From JAPLJC01 sp963697965 (GTDB lineage Bacteria > Desulfobacterota > Desulfobaccia > Desulfobaccales > 0-14-0-80-60-11), in the NCBI GenBank assembly GCA_963697965.1, contig OY969108.1:186001-250000 (forward strand): a DNA stretch of 64,000 bases, in the 5' to 3' direction. The first letter of the stretch is position 1, and each line of letters begins with the position of its first letter. A program made the translations under genes and the position numbers. The notes below the pieces were generated by a model. That model made no database searches and was not told the DNA's origin. It saw nothing but the letters and a program-made list of their open reading frames with translations. Shown here piece by piece: positions 50,831 to 59,728 of this stretch.

Positions 50831-51403
50831 ATGAAGAAAATGGCGCTAATCATGGCAATGGCGGTGTTGGTCTGCTGGCTCCCGGGGCAAGCGTTGGCAG
50901 ACATCATTATTATGTGGGATCTTAGTGGGGTCACCTTCAGCGGCGGCGGCAGTGCGACCGGAGATTTCACGTACGACGCAACCACTGGGACAATTACGAG
51001 TTGGGACATCACAGCCAACCAAGGCACCAGTCATCTCGCGGGCACGACGAACCCGTACACTTTTCCGGCCTCTGCCTCGGCGTCCGCGGCAAACCAGCTC
51101 CCCGGAACCCTAGTGTATTTGACCGAGCTCTCGGCGTACCCCGGGTATGGACTGTTTCTCTATTCTGCCAGTGGCTTTTCGGACTTGGCGGCGCCGGGTT
51201 CGTTGACGTTGTCGGGCACTTCGTATTATGAGGTATTCGCGTCTTCGTCGAGTATTAAAAATTACACCCTAACCGGGGGGTCATTGACGGGGACGGAGGT
51301 GTCGGCGGTGCCGCTACCCTCGACCGGTCTGCTGCTGGGTTTCGGACTGCTGGGCCTGGCCCTGCTGGGCCTCCGGCGCAAGGGGACGGCCTTTCAACTT
51401 TAA
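50831..51403 (+). CDS. PEP-CTERM sorted surface/exopolysaccharide-linked protein
   Basis: 190 residues; AAAGGAG upstream. Signal peptide MKKMALIMAMAVLVCWLPG with ALA site, then a beta-rich, Ser/Thr/Gly-rich body, and the terminal VPLPSTGLLLGFGLLGLALLG followed by LRRKG: a VPxP motif, membrane helix and basic end, that is the PEP-CTERM sorting signal cut by exosortase. No Cys in the mature part. Control by the c-di-GMP riboswitch ties it to biofilm or sessile growth. Confidence 0.87.
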   Translation: MKKMALIMAMAVLVCWLPGQALADIIIMWDLSGVTFSGGGSATGDFTYDATTGTITSWDITANQGTSHLAGTTNPYTFPASASASAANQLPGTLVYLTELSAYPGYGLFLYSASGFSDLAAPGSLTLSGTSYYEVFASSSSIKNYTLTGGSLTGTEVSAVPLPSTGLLLGFGLLGLALLGLRRKGTAFQL

Positions 51404-51462
51404 TCTTGCCGGAGCCGGCGCCATACCCTGACCCTGACTGGTCCGGGCCGGCCGCCGCTTCC

Positions 51463-51521
51463 GTTACCCTCACCCCCGGGCCCGCCGGACCGAGCCCGGC
51501 AGGGCCTGGGGTAAGGGTAAC
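51463..51521. repeat. Inverted repeat after the PEP-CTERM gene
   Basis: Arms GTTACCCTCACCCC and GGGGTAAGGGTAAC (one mismatch) around a GC-rich loop of about 31 bases. It would make a stable hairpin in RNA, or serve as a protein-binding palindrome. Confidence 0.6.
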
Positions 51522-51554
51522 GAGGTCCTGAACAGAGTTTGCTGATAGATTGCC

Positions 51555-51590
51555 AAAAAGGGCAGGGTCAGCCATGACCCTACCTTTTTT
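51555..51590 (+). terminator. Rho-independent terminator
   Basis: AAAAAGGGCAGGGTCA, loop GCCA, TGACCCTACC then TTTTTT. The A-rich left flank makes it usable in both directions. It closes the PEP-CTERM transcript. Confidence 0.8.
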
Positions 51591-51615
51591 CGTGGCCCAT
51601 CTGAGATAGTTGATC

Positions 51616-51676
51616 ACTTGCCACAATAGACCCTTATCAGTGGGGTGGGAAAAATTGCTGATAGGAACTGGATATA
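51616..51676 (+). repeat. 61-bp dispersed intergenic repeat, copy B
   Basis: ACTTGCCACAATAGACC to CTGGATATA. See copies at 46866 and 33030. It follows the terminator by 26 bp. Confidence 0.7.
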
Positions 51677-52186
51677 GGAAGTTCTATCACAGGATCTGCC
51701 CCTGCCTGACGGCTCCGGCTTCAGACCCCTGGCATCGGTCAGCCGCAGACCTGAAGGATTTTCCGGCCCTGGGAAGAAAAACCCGATGATAGGAGTCCCG
51801 TCCCTCCCTGGTCAATATTATCCGTGTAAAAATTTTTCGATTTTTCAATGAGGAAGTTCGATTTGGCGCCACCAGGCGGTCCCTCGGCCCTTGCTTGTGT
51901 GCCGTCGCAGACCTACCCTGGAAAAGACCCAAAACTTGAAGCGCCTCCAGGCTACCAAAGATGTCCATGCTCGCCAGGCTGGCAGTATCCCATAACGACG
52001 ACGGCTGGCACCGGCCAGCCCAGAGGCGCCCGCCCGAAAATCAGGGTTTTCGCTGCCATAATCAGGGAAACCCTTATTCCCAGGTATTCGCTTTAACCAT
52101 ATCCTCTTTTCAAAACCTGCGAAGATAATTAAGGATCCGGACAATCGGCCAGCGGCTTAAACGCCGCTGCGGGGAAAGAGCGGCTC

Positions 52187-52906
52187 ATGCAGGCTATCAT
52201 TCAGGTTATGGACTCGACCATCGGAACTCGGGACCCGTATACGGTTGAGCATCAGAAGCGGACCACCGATATCGCCACGACCATTGCCCAAGACCTGGGT
52301 CTCTCCCCGGGGAGCCTCGTAACGCTGGTTGTTGCCGGCAGACTCCATGATCTGGGGAAGATAGCAGTGCCCATGGAGATTCTCTCCAAGCCCGGAAAGT
52401 TGACTGACCTGGAATTCGGCATTATCAAGACCCATCCGCAGGTGGCCTACGAAATCCTGAAACCGTTGAATTTTCCCGAAGTGATCACCCAGACCATTAT
52501 GCAGCATCATGAACGCCTGGACGGTTCCGGGTATCCCCACGGCCTCGATGGCCGGGAGATTTTGGTGGAAGCCAGGATCCTGGCGGTGGCGGATGTGGTG
52601 GAGGCTATGTGCAACCACCGGCCGTACCGCCAAGCCCTGGGCATTGAAAAGGCCATGGAGGAGATCACCAAGAAACGGGGCATACTCTATGACCCCGCGG
52701 TGGTGGATAGTTGCTTGCGGATTTATCAAGAGTCTCCTGTGGCTTTGATGGGCGAGTTCCCCTCTATCGCCGGCAAACCCTTGGATCCCCTGGGCGCCCT
52801 CCCGAAAAGGGTCACTTACGATCTCTCCCCAGGATTGCAGGGAAAATTGGTCGTCCAGGTCTGGCAGCGTCTATTTCCCAAGGAACCTCGCATGATTTTG
52901 CATTGA
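52187..52906 (+). CDS. HD-GYP c-di-GMP phosphodiesterase domain protein (no sensor domain)
   Basis: 239 residues. HD-GYP signature: RDPYTVEHQKR, LHDLGKIAVP, the HHERLDGSGYP loop and ARILAVADVVEAM. HD-GYP enzymes hydrolyse c-di-GMP to GMP with a di- or tri-iron centre. The sensor domain normally in front is missing; the open frame upstream to 52133 (SGLNAAAGKERL) looks like the linker helix of a once longer protein. The C-terminal 45 residues are an unrecognised extension. Lying 780 bp behind a c-di-GMP-controlled gene, it could set local ligand level. Confidence 0.83.
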   Translation: MQAIIQVMDSTIGTRDPYTVEHQKRTTDIATTIAQDLGLSPGSLVTLVVAGRLHDLGKIAVPMEILSKPGKLTDLEFGIIKTHPQVAYEILKPLNFPEVITQTIMQHHERLDGSGYPHGLDGREILVEARILAVADVVEAMCNHRPYRQALGIEKAMEEITKKRGILYDPAVVDSCLRIYQESPVALMGEFPSIAGKPLDPLGALPKRVTYDLSPGLQGKLVVQVWQRLFPKEPRMILH

Positions 52907-53360
52907 TTTCATTATCCCCCCTGCTTTTCTCCACCACACCCCTTTAAACCGGCAAAGTCAATCAGGGAAACTCTAATACTGGTTAAGAGGTGCTTCAAAA
53001 ATGGAAGGAAAAAGGATGGACAAAACTATGGCCCCTTTACGTCTTGAAACCCCAAAAATTAGAATTTTCAGCCGCTTGATCAGTTTCTGGATATGGCAGT
53101 TTTCGTTTACCTGCCCCCGGCAATCATTCCAGGTTCTCACTCAGGATTAAGGTCAAGTCAGTCCAGGGGGCTTGGCTCCGTCAAGCTCCGCCAATACCGG
53201 AAACTTCTCTCCCCATCTAGTTCCCATCTATCCACCCCGTGTCCTCAGGATCATTCTCATTAACGAAAAATTCCCAGCCTGGGGGCCCCTAAAAGTTTTT
53301 CTCCCGTAATCAAAAATTAACTTCCCCCCAACCCAGGCGAAATAATCGTCAAGTATAAAT
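52907..53360. other. Intergenic region before the phosphonate regulator
   Basis: No gene or RNA element recognised. At its end a TATAAAT at 53354-53360 could be the -10 box of the phnF promoter, directly next to the operator palindrome. Confidence 0.4.
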
Positions 53361-53380
53361 TTGTCTACCTGTATAGACAA
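53361..53380. promoter_or_regulatory. Operator palindrome for the GntR/PhnF regulator
   Basis: TTGTCTA, six-base spacer CCTGTA, TAGACAA. It sits 14 bp before phnF and directly downstream of a TATAAAT box, as expected for autorepression. The GTCTATA-type half-site resembles known PhnF-group operators. Confidence 0.65.
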
Positions 53381-53394
53381 CCCCCGGGGGTGAG

Positions 53395-54135
53395 ATGATC
53401 AACAAGAACAGTGAGGTCCCTTGCTATAGCCAGCTTTCGGAGATTTTGCTCGGACAGATACGAACCGGGGCATTTCCGCCGGGTATGCAGTTGCCCACGG
53501 AAATAGCGATAAGCAAGAAATATAAATTAAATAGACATACGGTTAGACGAGCTATTGACAAGCTTGAGGCAGAGGGACTGATTTATAGAATAAAAGGTAA
53601 AGGAACTTTTTTGGCGAAAACCAAGATTCCTTATAATGTCTCCAAGAAAACCCAATTTACTACATCGATACTCCAGGCAGGCTTGCACCCTGATGCAAGA
53701 TTATTAGATATGTATGAAATAACTGCCGGAGTTGAATTCTCCGATAGACTCAAAATACAGCCGGCCGAGAAGGTATCCGTATTGGAAATACTAAGATATG
53801 CCGATGGGATTCCTTTTAGTTATACTACCTCTTTTCTGAGCGCCAAGAAATGTCCTGGGATTCAAAATTTATTAAACAGGGAGCGGTCATTTTCTCTTTA
53901 TCAACTTCTTGAAGAACATTATGGCATTAAAGCGACGAGGAAATCTTCCAGGTTTGAGGTGGCCATGCCGGATGACAGGGATATGGAGAGTCTGCAAATT
54001 TCCCCTAAAACGCCCCTTTTGGTCGTAAAAAGCCTCTCCGAAAGCCCGGATGGCGAGATCGTGGAGTACTGCCTCAGCAAATTCAGAGGCGATCTGTGCA
54101 GCATCACCGTGGACTTCAATGACCTAAGGGGGTGA
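53395..54135 (+). CDS. phnF: GntR/HutC-family phosphonate regulator PhnF
   Basis: 246 residues; GGGGGTGAG before the start. N-terminal GntR winged helix (CYSQLSEILLGQIRTGAFPP, TVRRAIDKLEAEGLIYR, GKGTFLA) and C-terminal UTRA ligand domain (VLEILRYADGIPFSYTTSF). PhnF regulators of this class repress phosphonate or phosphate uptake genes and release DNA on binding a ligand. It is the first gene of the phn cluster and has a matching palindrome in front. AT-richer than the genes behind it. Confidence 0.85.
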   Translation: MINKNSEVPCYSQLSEILLGQIRTGAFPPGMQLPTEIAISKKYKLNRHTVRRAIDKLEAEGLIYRIKGKGTFLAKTKIPYNVSKKTQFTTSILQAGLHPDARLLDMYEITAGVEFSDRLKIQPAEKVSVLEILRYADGIPFSYTTSFLSAKKCPGIQNLLNRERSFSLYQLLEEHYGIKATRKSSRFEVAMPDDRDMESLQISPKTPLLVVKSLSESPDGEIVEYCLSKFRGDLCSITVDFNDLRG

Positions 54136-54265
54136 TAGATCAGGGAAATGGTCCGGTATCCGTATGCGAGGCCGGGACGGGCTAGCCGCGGTCTCGGCTT
54201 GATGAAACGGGACATTCTTTCTTAATGGATTCTTTCATATTGATTGAATTTCGCAGGAGGAGAAG

Positions 54266-55183
54266 GTGAAAAAATATTTTCTGGTTATCGGGTTGGCTCT
54301 GGCTCTGATGGCAAATCTAACGGGAACCCTCCAAGCCGGAGAAAATTGCCTGGTGATGGGCCTTATTCCCGCGGAAGACCCCAAGGCCATGATTGAACAA
54401 ATTAAACCCATGAAGGCCTGGATGGAGAAGAGTCTGGGGAGATGCATCACCCTGTACACCGCCACCAATTACACCGGGGTGATTGAGGCGATGCGGGCCA
54501 AAAAGGTGGATTTTGCCTGGTTCGGCCCCTTCTCTTACACGATGGCCCATGAGCGGGCTGGCGCCGAGGCCTTTGCCGTGGGCATCGATGCCAAGGGCAA
54601 GAGCACTTACCGCTCCTACCTGGTGGCCACCCCGGAAACCGCCCAGAAGCTCGGCATCTCCACTCCCTTGGAAGGGGAAGCGGGCATGAAGGTCATCGCT
54701 GAAAAACTAGAAAAATTCCCCCAGGAATTCACCTTCACCTTCACGGACACGGCCTCCACCTCCGGTCATGCCATCCCCCGCTACTTCATGTGGAAGGTCG
54801 GCCTGGATCCGGATAAGGTCTTTAAGAAGGTGGGCTTCAGCGGTACCCATGATGCCGCCGAACTCATGGTGAAAAACAAGGCCGTGGATATGTGCGCCGA
54901 TAACGATATGACCAATCCCGCCATGGTCGCCGCAGGGAAAATCTCGCCCGCGACCAACATCATTATCTGGAAGTCTCCCCCCATTCCCGGTTCGCCCGTG
55001 GCTTATCGAGACGACTTGCCGGAGGCGACCAAGGAGGCTTTGAAAAAGGCGATTACCACTGTCCCCGAACAGGCCAACAAGGTCACGGCCTTTGGGGACA
55101 TCACCGGTTGGAAGATAGTGAGCGATAAGGATTACGCCCTGATCCAAGAGGTCAAAAAGGTGATTGACCAGTTGGGAAGATAA
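54266..55183 (+). CDS. phnD: Phosphonate ABC transporter binding protein PhnD
   Basis: 305 residues, GTG start at 54266 with GCAGGAGGAG. Signal peptide KKYFLVIGLALALMANLTG. The mature start CLVMGLIPAEDP and the pocket motifs YTGVIEAMRAKKVDFAWFGPFSY and FTDTASTSGHAIPRYF are PhnD. It binds alkylphosphonates in the periplasm for PhnC/E. Confidence 0.92.
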   Translation: MKKYFLVIGLALALMANLTGTLQAGENCLVMGLIPAEDPKAMIEQIKPMKAWMEKSLGRCITLYTATNYTGVIEAMRAKKVDFAWFGPFSYTMAHERAGAEAFAVGIDAKGKSTYRSYLVATPETAQKLGISTPLEGEAGMKVIAEKLEKFPQEFTFTFTDTASTSGHAIPRYFMWKVGLDPDKVFKKVGFSGTHDAAELMVKNKAVDMCADNDMTNPAMVAAGKISPATNIIIWKSPPIPGSPVAYRDDLPEATKEALKKAITTVPEQANKVTAFGDITGWKIVSDKDYALIQEVKKVIDQLGR

Positions 55184-55289
55184 GAGTCTCGTCCACGCGG
55201 CGTTAAGGGGCAGGCTTCCAAAAAGGGCGGAAATTAGCCACCTTACAAAGCGCCTGCCCCGGCAACGCCGGCAGGCCGGAGAGGATATC

Positions 55290-56075
55290 ATGGTAAAAGT
55301 GGCGAATCTCAGAAAACAGTTCAACGGTCATCAGGTCCTGGCCGGCATCAATCTGCGGGTGAGGAAGGGCGAACCCGTGGCCCTCATCGGACCCAGTGGT
55401 TCCGGGAAAACCACCCTGATCAGGACCATCAATGGCTTTGTGGTGCCTGATGCGGGCACGGTCTCGATTAGCGGAAAAGAAATTAAGTATCGGGACAGAG
55501 AGGCGTTGCGCCAAACCCGCAAAAAAATTGGCATGATCTACCAGCTCTTCAACCTGGTGGAGCGGACTTCGGTCCTGGTGAATGTGATGGCAGGCGCCTT
55601 GGGAAGACTCGACCAGGGCCTGTCTTTGCTTTCTTCCAGCGTTGGGTTCTTCGGCAGGCGGGAAAGGGAGAAGGCCTTGGAGCTTCTGAGGTACGTGGGT
55701 CTCGAGGAAAAGGCCGGGGAAAGGGTGGACCGGCTCAGCGGCGGTCAGAAACAGCGGGTCGCCATTGCCCGGGCCTTAATGCAGGAGCCGGAGTTGCTTC
55801 TGGCGGATGAACCCATCGCCAACCTGGATCCCAAGGCCAGCAAAAATATTATGGAACTTTTAGCTCAGATTAACCAGGACAAGAAGATCACCCTGGTCAC
55901 GGTGCTCCACCACGTTGGTTGCGTACGGGACCACTTCGACCGGGTGATCGCTCTGAAAGATGGGGTTATTTGCTTTGACGGCGATACCCGCGGCCTCAAC
56001 GATCATCGGGTCCAGGATATTTATGCCATGGAAGAGGAAATTGAATGCGTTGCCGCGCAGGTTGGCAGTATCTGA
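55290..56075 (+). CDS. phnC: Phosphonate ABC transporter ATPase PhnC
   Basis: 261 residues from ATG 55290 (GGAGAGG upstream); the frame is open before it but the region upstream is not protein-like. Walker A GPSGSGKTT, the PhnC-type insertion VMAGALGRL, signature LSGGQKQRVAIARAL, Walker B LLLADEPIANLDP and an H-loop in VLHHVG. The C terminus overlaps phnE by 31 bp. Confidence 0.93.
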   Translation: MVKVANLRKQFNGHQVLAGINLRVRKGEPVALIGPSGSGKTTLIRTINGFVVPDAGTVSISGKEIKYRDREALRQTRKKIGMIYQLFNLVERTSVLVNVMAGALGRLDQGLSLLSSSVGFFGRREREKALELLRYVGLEEKAGERVDRLSGGQKQRVAIARALMQEPELLLADEPIANLDPKASKNIMELLAQINQDKKITLVTVLHHVGCVRDHFDRVIALKDGVICFDGDTRGLNDHRVQDIYAMEEEIECVAAQVGSI

Positions 56076-57604
56076 ACGGGACCACCCAGAGGCTGCTGGG
56101 GTGGTTTCTATTCCTGGTGATCCTGGTCTTTTCTTTCAGAGTTTCGAAGGTAGATATCGGGGCCCTCATCGGCGGATTTTCCCAGTCACTGTCCCTGGCC
56201 CGGGATATGCTGCCGCCAGACTTTTCCAGGTGGAAGTATCTCTTGAGCATGGGAGCCGAAACCGTGGCCATCGGCTTTTGGGGCACGGTTTTCGGCATGA
56301 TATTTTCCCTGCCGCTGGGGTTTCTGGCGGCCAGGAATACGGCCAACAACCTTCTCGTTTACTACCTCTCCAGGTCCCTGGTGACCTTGCTCAGGTCAAT
56401 CCCGGATGTCATTTACGCCTTTTTTTTCGTGATTTCCTTTGGCCTCGGGCCGGAGGCGGGAGTGGCAGCCCTAACCCTGGCCACGGTGGGGATGTTGGGC
56501 AAGTTCTACTCCGAGGCGGTGGAAAGCATCGATGATAAGCCGGTGGAGGCCTTAAAGGCTACGGGCAGCCGCGGCTTAAGCGTCATCCGCCATGCCATTG
56601 TACCCCAGGTGATGCCCTTATTTATGGGGTACAACTTTTATATGCTGGACCACAATATCCGGGTCGCTTTGGCCATAGGGATAGTGGGCGCCGGGGGGCT
56701 GGGGGTGGACCTTTTCACCCAGATGGAGGCCTTTCATTATCAGAAGGCCGCCGCCATCCTGCTGCTCATCTTCGTCATTATCACCATTATTGACCGGGCT
56801 TCCTCCCGTTTGCGGAAAAGCATTATACAAGGCGGCTTTCTGCAACCCGGAACCCGCCGCCAAGATGCTCTATTGCTGGTGGTCATCGGCTTGCTGGCCT
56901 TCGTCTCCATTTATTTTTTCCCATTGGATTTTAAAGAAATGGCAGCCGGAGCGCCGCGTGTCTGGGAATTTTTGAAAGGCATGTTTCCTCCCGATTTTTC
57001 CAGGATTCGGGTTTACCTGAGACTAATGATAGAGACCGTGGCCATGGGGGTTAGCGGCACTTTTCTGGCCATTCTTCTGGGGATCCCCCTAGGGGCGTTG
57101 GCGGCTCGGAATTTAAACCGTAATAAAATAATTTATAACCTTGCCAAGGAAATCACCAACTTTTTGCGGGCCATGCCGGAACTGGTGTTCGCCCTAATTT
57201 TCGTGGTGGCGGTAGGTTTGGGACCCTTTGCGGGGGTTTTGGCCCTGGGCCTGAATACCGCCGGGTTTTTGGGAAAATTTTATGCCGAGGCCATTGAAAA
57301 TGTGGACCCCAAACCGGTGGAGGCCGTGGAGGCCGCCGGGGCCAGGTTTTTCCAACGGATCGGTCACTCCATCTTCCCGCAAGTCTCACCGCTCTTTAAC
57401 AGCTATAACCTTTATATCCTGGAGCGGAATATCCGCTACTCCACCATTATGGGCCTGGTGGGCGCCGGCGGCATCGGCTTCGAACTGGTCATGACTTCGA
57501 GGATGTTCGAATATCGACAGGAGGCCGCCATGTTGTTGATCATCGTGGCCACCATTATGATAGTGGACCGGCTCTCGGCCTTCATCAGAAAAAGGGTGGT
57601 TTAG
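56045..57604 (+). CDS. phnE: Phosphonate permease PhnE, tandem fusion of two copies
   Basis: 519 residues made of two homologous halves. Each has PPDFSR, a membrane block with IGFWGTVFGM or MGVSGTFLAI, an LPLGFLAARN or IPLGALAARN loop, and the EAA motif (EAVESIDDKPVEALKATG and EAIENVDPKPVEAVEAAG). Normal PhnE has about 260 residues and dimerises; here the dimer is encoded in one chain, as in some known phnE1E2 fusions. The EAA loops contact PhnC. Confidence 0.9.
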   Translation: MRCRAGWQYLNGTTQRLLGWFLFLVILVFSFRVSKVDIGALIGGFSQSLSLARDMLPPDFSRWKYLLSMGAETVAIGFWGTVFGMIFSLPLGFLAARNTANNLLVYYLSRSLVTLLRSIPDVIYAFFFVISFGLGPEAGVAALTLATVGMLGKFYSEAVESIDDKPVEALKATGSRGLSVIRHAIVPQVMPLFMGYNFYMLDHNIRVALAIGIVGAGGLGVDLFTQMEAFHYQKAAAILLLIFVIITIIDRASSRLRKSIIQGGFLQPGTRRQDALLLVVIGLLAFVSIYFFPLDFKEMAAGAPRVWEFLKGMFPPDFSRIRVYLRLMIETVAMGVSGTFLAILLGIPLGALAARNLNRNKIIYNLAKEITNFLRAMPELVFALIFVVAVGLGPFAGVLALGLNTAGFLGKFYAEAIENVDPKPVEAVEAAGARFFQRIGHSIFPQVSPLFNSYNLYILERNIRYSTIMGLVGAGGIGFELVMTSRMFEYRQEAAMLLIIVATIMIVDRLSAFIRKRVV

Positions 57605-57610
57605 CGGCAG

Positions 57611-58042
57611 ATGCACTGCGGTAGCCCTGACCAAAGGCAAAGCTTGATTACCAAACTGGACCCGGCGTCTCTCCGGCAGCTTTTTGATCTCCTGGCGCCG
57701 GCAGGGGTTAACATCTTTAAAGAGCCGGAGTCCGGGCTGGTAATGATGGCTGTCAAGGATTCCCTGGGGACGGATTTCTATTTGGGAGAAATCCTGGTGA
57801 CGGAAGCCGAGGCGGCATACCGGGGATTGAAGGGTTATGCCATGGTGCAGGGGGAGGAGCCTGAAAAGGCGCTCCTTACTGCAGCGGTAGAGGCAATTTG
57901 GCTGAGTGACCATGAGGACCTCAAAAGCAGCATCCGGAAATTTCTCACCTCCCGGGGCGAGGGTTTGGCCGCCGCGGCTTTAAAGGAACGGCAATTGATC
58001 GCCCGGACGAAAGTAAATTTCGAAACCATGGTCAAGGGATGA
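57611..58042 (+). CDS. phnG: C-P lyase core subunit PhnG
   Basis: 143 residues. Short alpha/beta protein with the PhnG pattern: GVNIFKEPESGLVMMAVKDS, FYLGEILVTEAEA and GYAMVQGEEPEKALLTAAVEA. PhnG forms the C-P lyase core with PhnH, PhnI and PhnJ, in which PhnI couples phosphonate to ATP ribose. It begins 6 bp after phnE and overlaps phnH by 4 bp. Confidence 0.9.
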   Translation: MHCGSPDQRQSLITKLDPASLRQLFDLLAPAGVNIFKEPESGLVMMAVKDSLGTDFYLGEILVTEAEAAYRGLKGYAMVQGEEPEKALLTAAVEAIWLSDHEDLKSSIRKFLTSRGEGLAAAALKERQLIARTKVNFETMVKG

Positions 58043-58617
58043 AGGAAATATCTACCAACGCGGCCTGCCTGGTCACCCAGCGCACTTTCCGGGTGCTGCT
58101 CCAGGCCATGAGCCATCCGGGCAGAATCCTGGCACTGCCGGAATGCGGCTTGGAGTTCGGGTGGCAAATGTTATTGCCCACCCTGCTGGACCAGGAAGTC
58201 ACCTTCGCGGTGTTGGGTAATGACCGCAGCCGCTGGGAAAGGGAAATCCGGCAATTGACCGGGTGCCCCGAGGCCGGGGTGTCCCAGGCGGATTTCCTGA
58301 TCGTTCCTGAGGGAGACAGCCACGGAGAACTGGTTAAGGCCAAGCGGGGCACCCTCGAATATCCCGATACCGGCGCCACCGTGATCTATCTGGTGGAATC
58401 CCTGGAGGCGGAAGCGAGAGCTGAGTCGGGGGCGGTATGCCGGGGGCCGGGCATCCGGGATCAGATCGCCCCGGGGATTAAGGGCCTTGGTACCCGGGAA
58501 TTTCTTTATCTGCAAGAGATCAACCGCGAATTTCCTTTGGGAATCGACGGCATCTTCCTGGACCGGGGCAACCGGCTGCTGTGCCTTCCCCGTTCCACCA
58601 GAATTGAGGTGAGATAA
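58039..58617 (+). CDS. phnH: C-P lyase core subunit PhnH
   Basis: 192 residues. Start of the family is visible in RTFRVLLQAMSHPGRIL, followed by LLDQEVTFAV and GTLEYPDTGATVIYLVESL, and the final RGPGIRDQIAPGI-like CRGPGIRDQ and LPRSTRIE. Required for the C-P lyase core complex; PLP-transferase-like fold without cofactor. It lies between phnG and phnI with almost no spacing. Confidence 0.9.
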   Translation: MKEISTNAACLVTQRTFRVLLQAMSHPGRILALPECGLEFGWQMLLPTLLDQEVTFAVLGNDRSRWEREIRQLTGCPEAGVSQADFLIVPEGDSHGELVKAKRGTLEYPDTGATVIYLVESLEAEARAESGAVCRGPGIRDQIAPGIKGLGTREFLYLQEINREFPLGIDGIFLDRGNRLLCLPRSTRIEVR

Positions 58618-58618
58618 C

Positions 58619-59728
58619 ATGGGGTACGTGGCGGTCAAAGGAGGTTTTGAGGCCATTGAGCACGCCTCCGGGCTGCTCGCCTACGAACGCCGGAAAGGAG
58701 AATCCCGGCCTCTGGAAGTAACGCAAATCAAGGAGCAGCTCTACCTGGCGGTGGATCGCGTCATGGGGGAAGGCTCCATTTACGCCCCGGACCTGGCGGC
58801 CCTGGCCCTGAAACAGGCTGCCGGCGATCCTTTGGAAGCCGCCTTTATGCTTAGGGCCTATCGGGCCACCAAACCCCGGCTGGGTTACACCGAGTTCCAG
58901 TCCACAGAGGACATGCACGTGATCAGGAGGCTCTCCGCGGCCTTTAAGGATATTCCCGGGGGGCAGGTCCTGGGGGCCACCGCGGACTATACCCTGCGGC
59001 TGTTGGACTTTGAGCTTCTGGACGACTCGCCCGCCAAAAGAGAGGCTTACCTTAAGGAGCTGTTTAATGGCCTCCGGGAGGTTGACCCCCTGCCGGATTC
59101 GTTTCCCAAGGTCATCGAGGTCCTGCGCCGGGAAAATCTGCTGGTGGCCGGAGCTGTGGCCGCTGGCGGGCCCGGGGGGGTTTTTGATCTCACCCGGCAG
59201 TCGATCACCTATCCCGCTGCCAGAAGCACGGCGTTGCAGGCCATGGCCAGGGGAGAGACCGGCGGCTTGTTGCTCCTGGCTTACTCCAGTATGCGCGGTT
59301 ATGGCGATATTCACCCCACCATCGGGGAATTGCGGGTGGGTTATCTGCCGGTGAAGGTAAAGCTCCCGGATGGTGGCGAACCCCGCCTGGTGGGAGAAGT
59401 GAAAGTTACCGAGGCGGAGGTGATTGCCCGGTTTACCTCCCAGGATGGCTCCCCCAAATTCACCCTGGGTTACGGGCTGTGCTTCGGGCATAACGAAATC
59501 AAGGCCATTTCCATGGCGATCCTGGACCGGACGATGCAGGCCCCGGATCCCAAGCTTCCCTGTGAGGACCAGGAGTTTGTCCTCTCCCATATCGACGGAG
59601 TTGAGTCCATGGGCTTCTGCAACCACTGGAAGTTGCCCCATTACGTCACCTTCCAATCGGACCTGGACCGGTTGCGGAAAACCCGGGCAGCAACGGAGAC
59701 CAAGGCCCCAGGGGGAGACCCCGAATGA
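58619..59728 (+). CDS. phnI: C-P lyase nucleosidase subunit PhnI
   Basis: 369 residues. Family marks: GYVAVKGGFEAIEHA at the N terminus, ARGETGGLLLLAYSSMRGYGDIHPTI-type section near residues 205-230, and LGYGLCFGHNEIKAISMAILD near the end. PhnI with G and H forms ribose-1-phosphonate 5-triphosphate from ATP and phosphonate. Overlaps phnJ by 4 bp. Confidence 0.93.
   Translation: MGYVAVKGGFEAIEHASGLLAYERRKGESRPLEVTQIKEQLYLAVDRVMGEGSIYAPDLAALALKQAAGDPLEAAFMLRAYRATKPRLGYTEFQSTEDMHVIRRLSAAFKDIPGGQVLGATADYTLRLLDFELLDDSPAKREAYLKELFNGLREVDPLPDSFPKVIEVLRRENLLVAGAVAAGGPGGVFDLTRQSITYPAARSTALQAMARGETGGLLLLAYSSMRGYGDIHPTIGELRVGYLPVKVKLPDGGEPRLVGEVKVTEAEVIARFTSQDGSPKFTLGYGLCFGHNEIKAISMAILDRTMQAPDPKLPCEDQEFVLSHIDGVESMGFCNHWKLPHYVTFQSDLDRLRKTRAATETKAPGGDPE

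Larger units (their letters stand above)
51404..52186. other. Intergenic region with inverted repeats and terminator
   Basis: Contains GC-rich inverted repeats, a terminator and one 61-bp dispersed repeat, listed separately. From 51677 to 52132 no gene is visible. From 52133 the frame of the next gene is open without a start codon and continues its amphipathic helix, suggesting a lost N-terminal domain. Confidence 0.45.

Noticed and set aside
58520..59656. 378-codon minus-strand frame opposite phnI
   Set aside because: phnI is unmistakable on the plus strand and the minus frame shows no family features.
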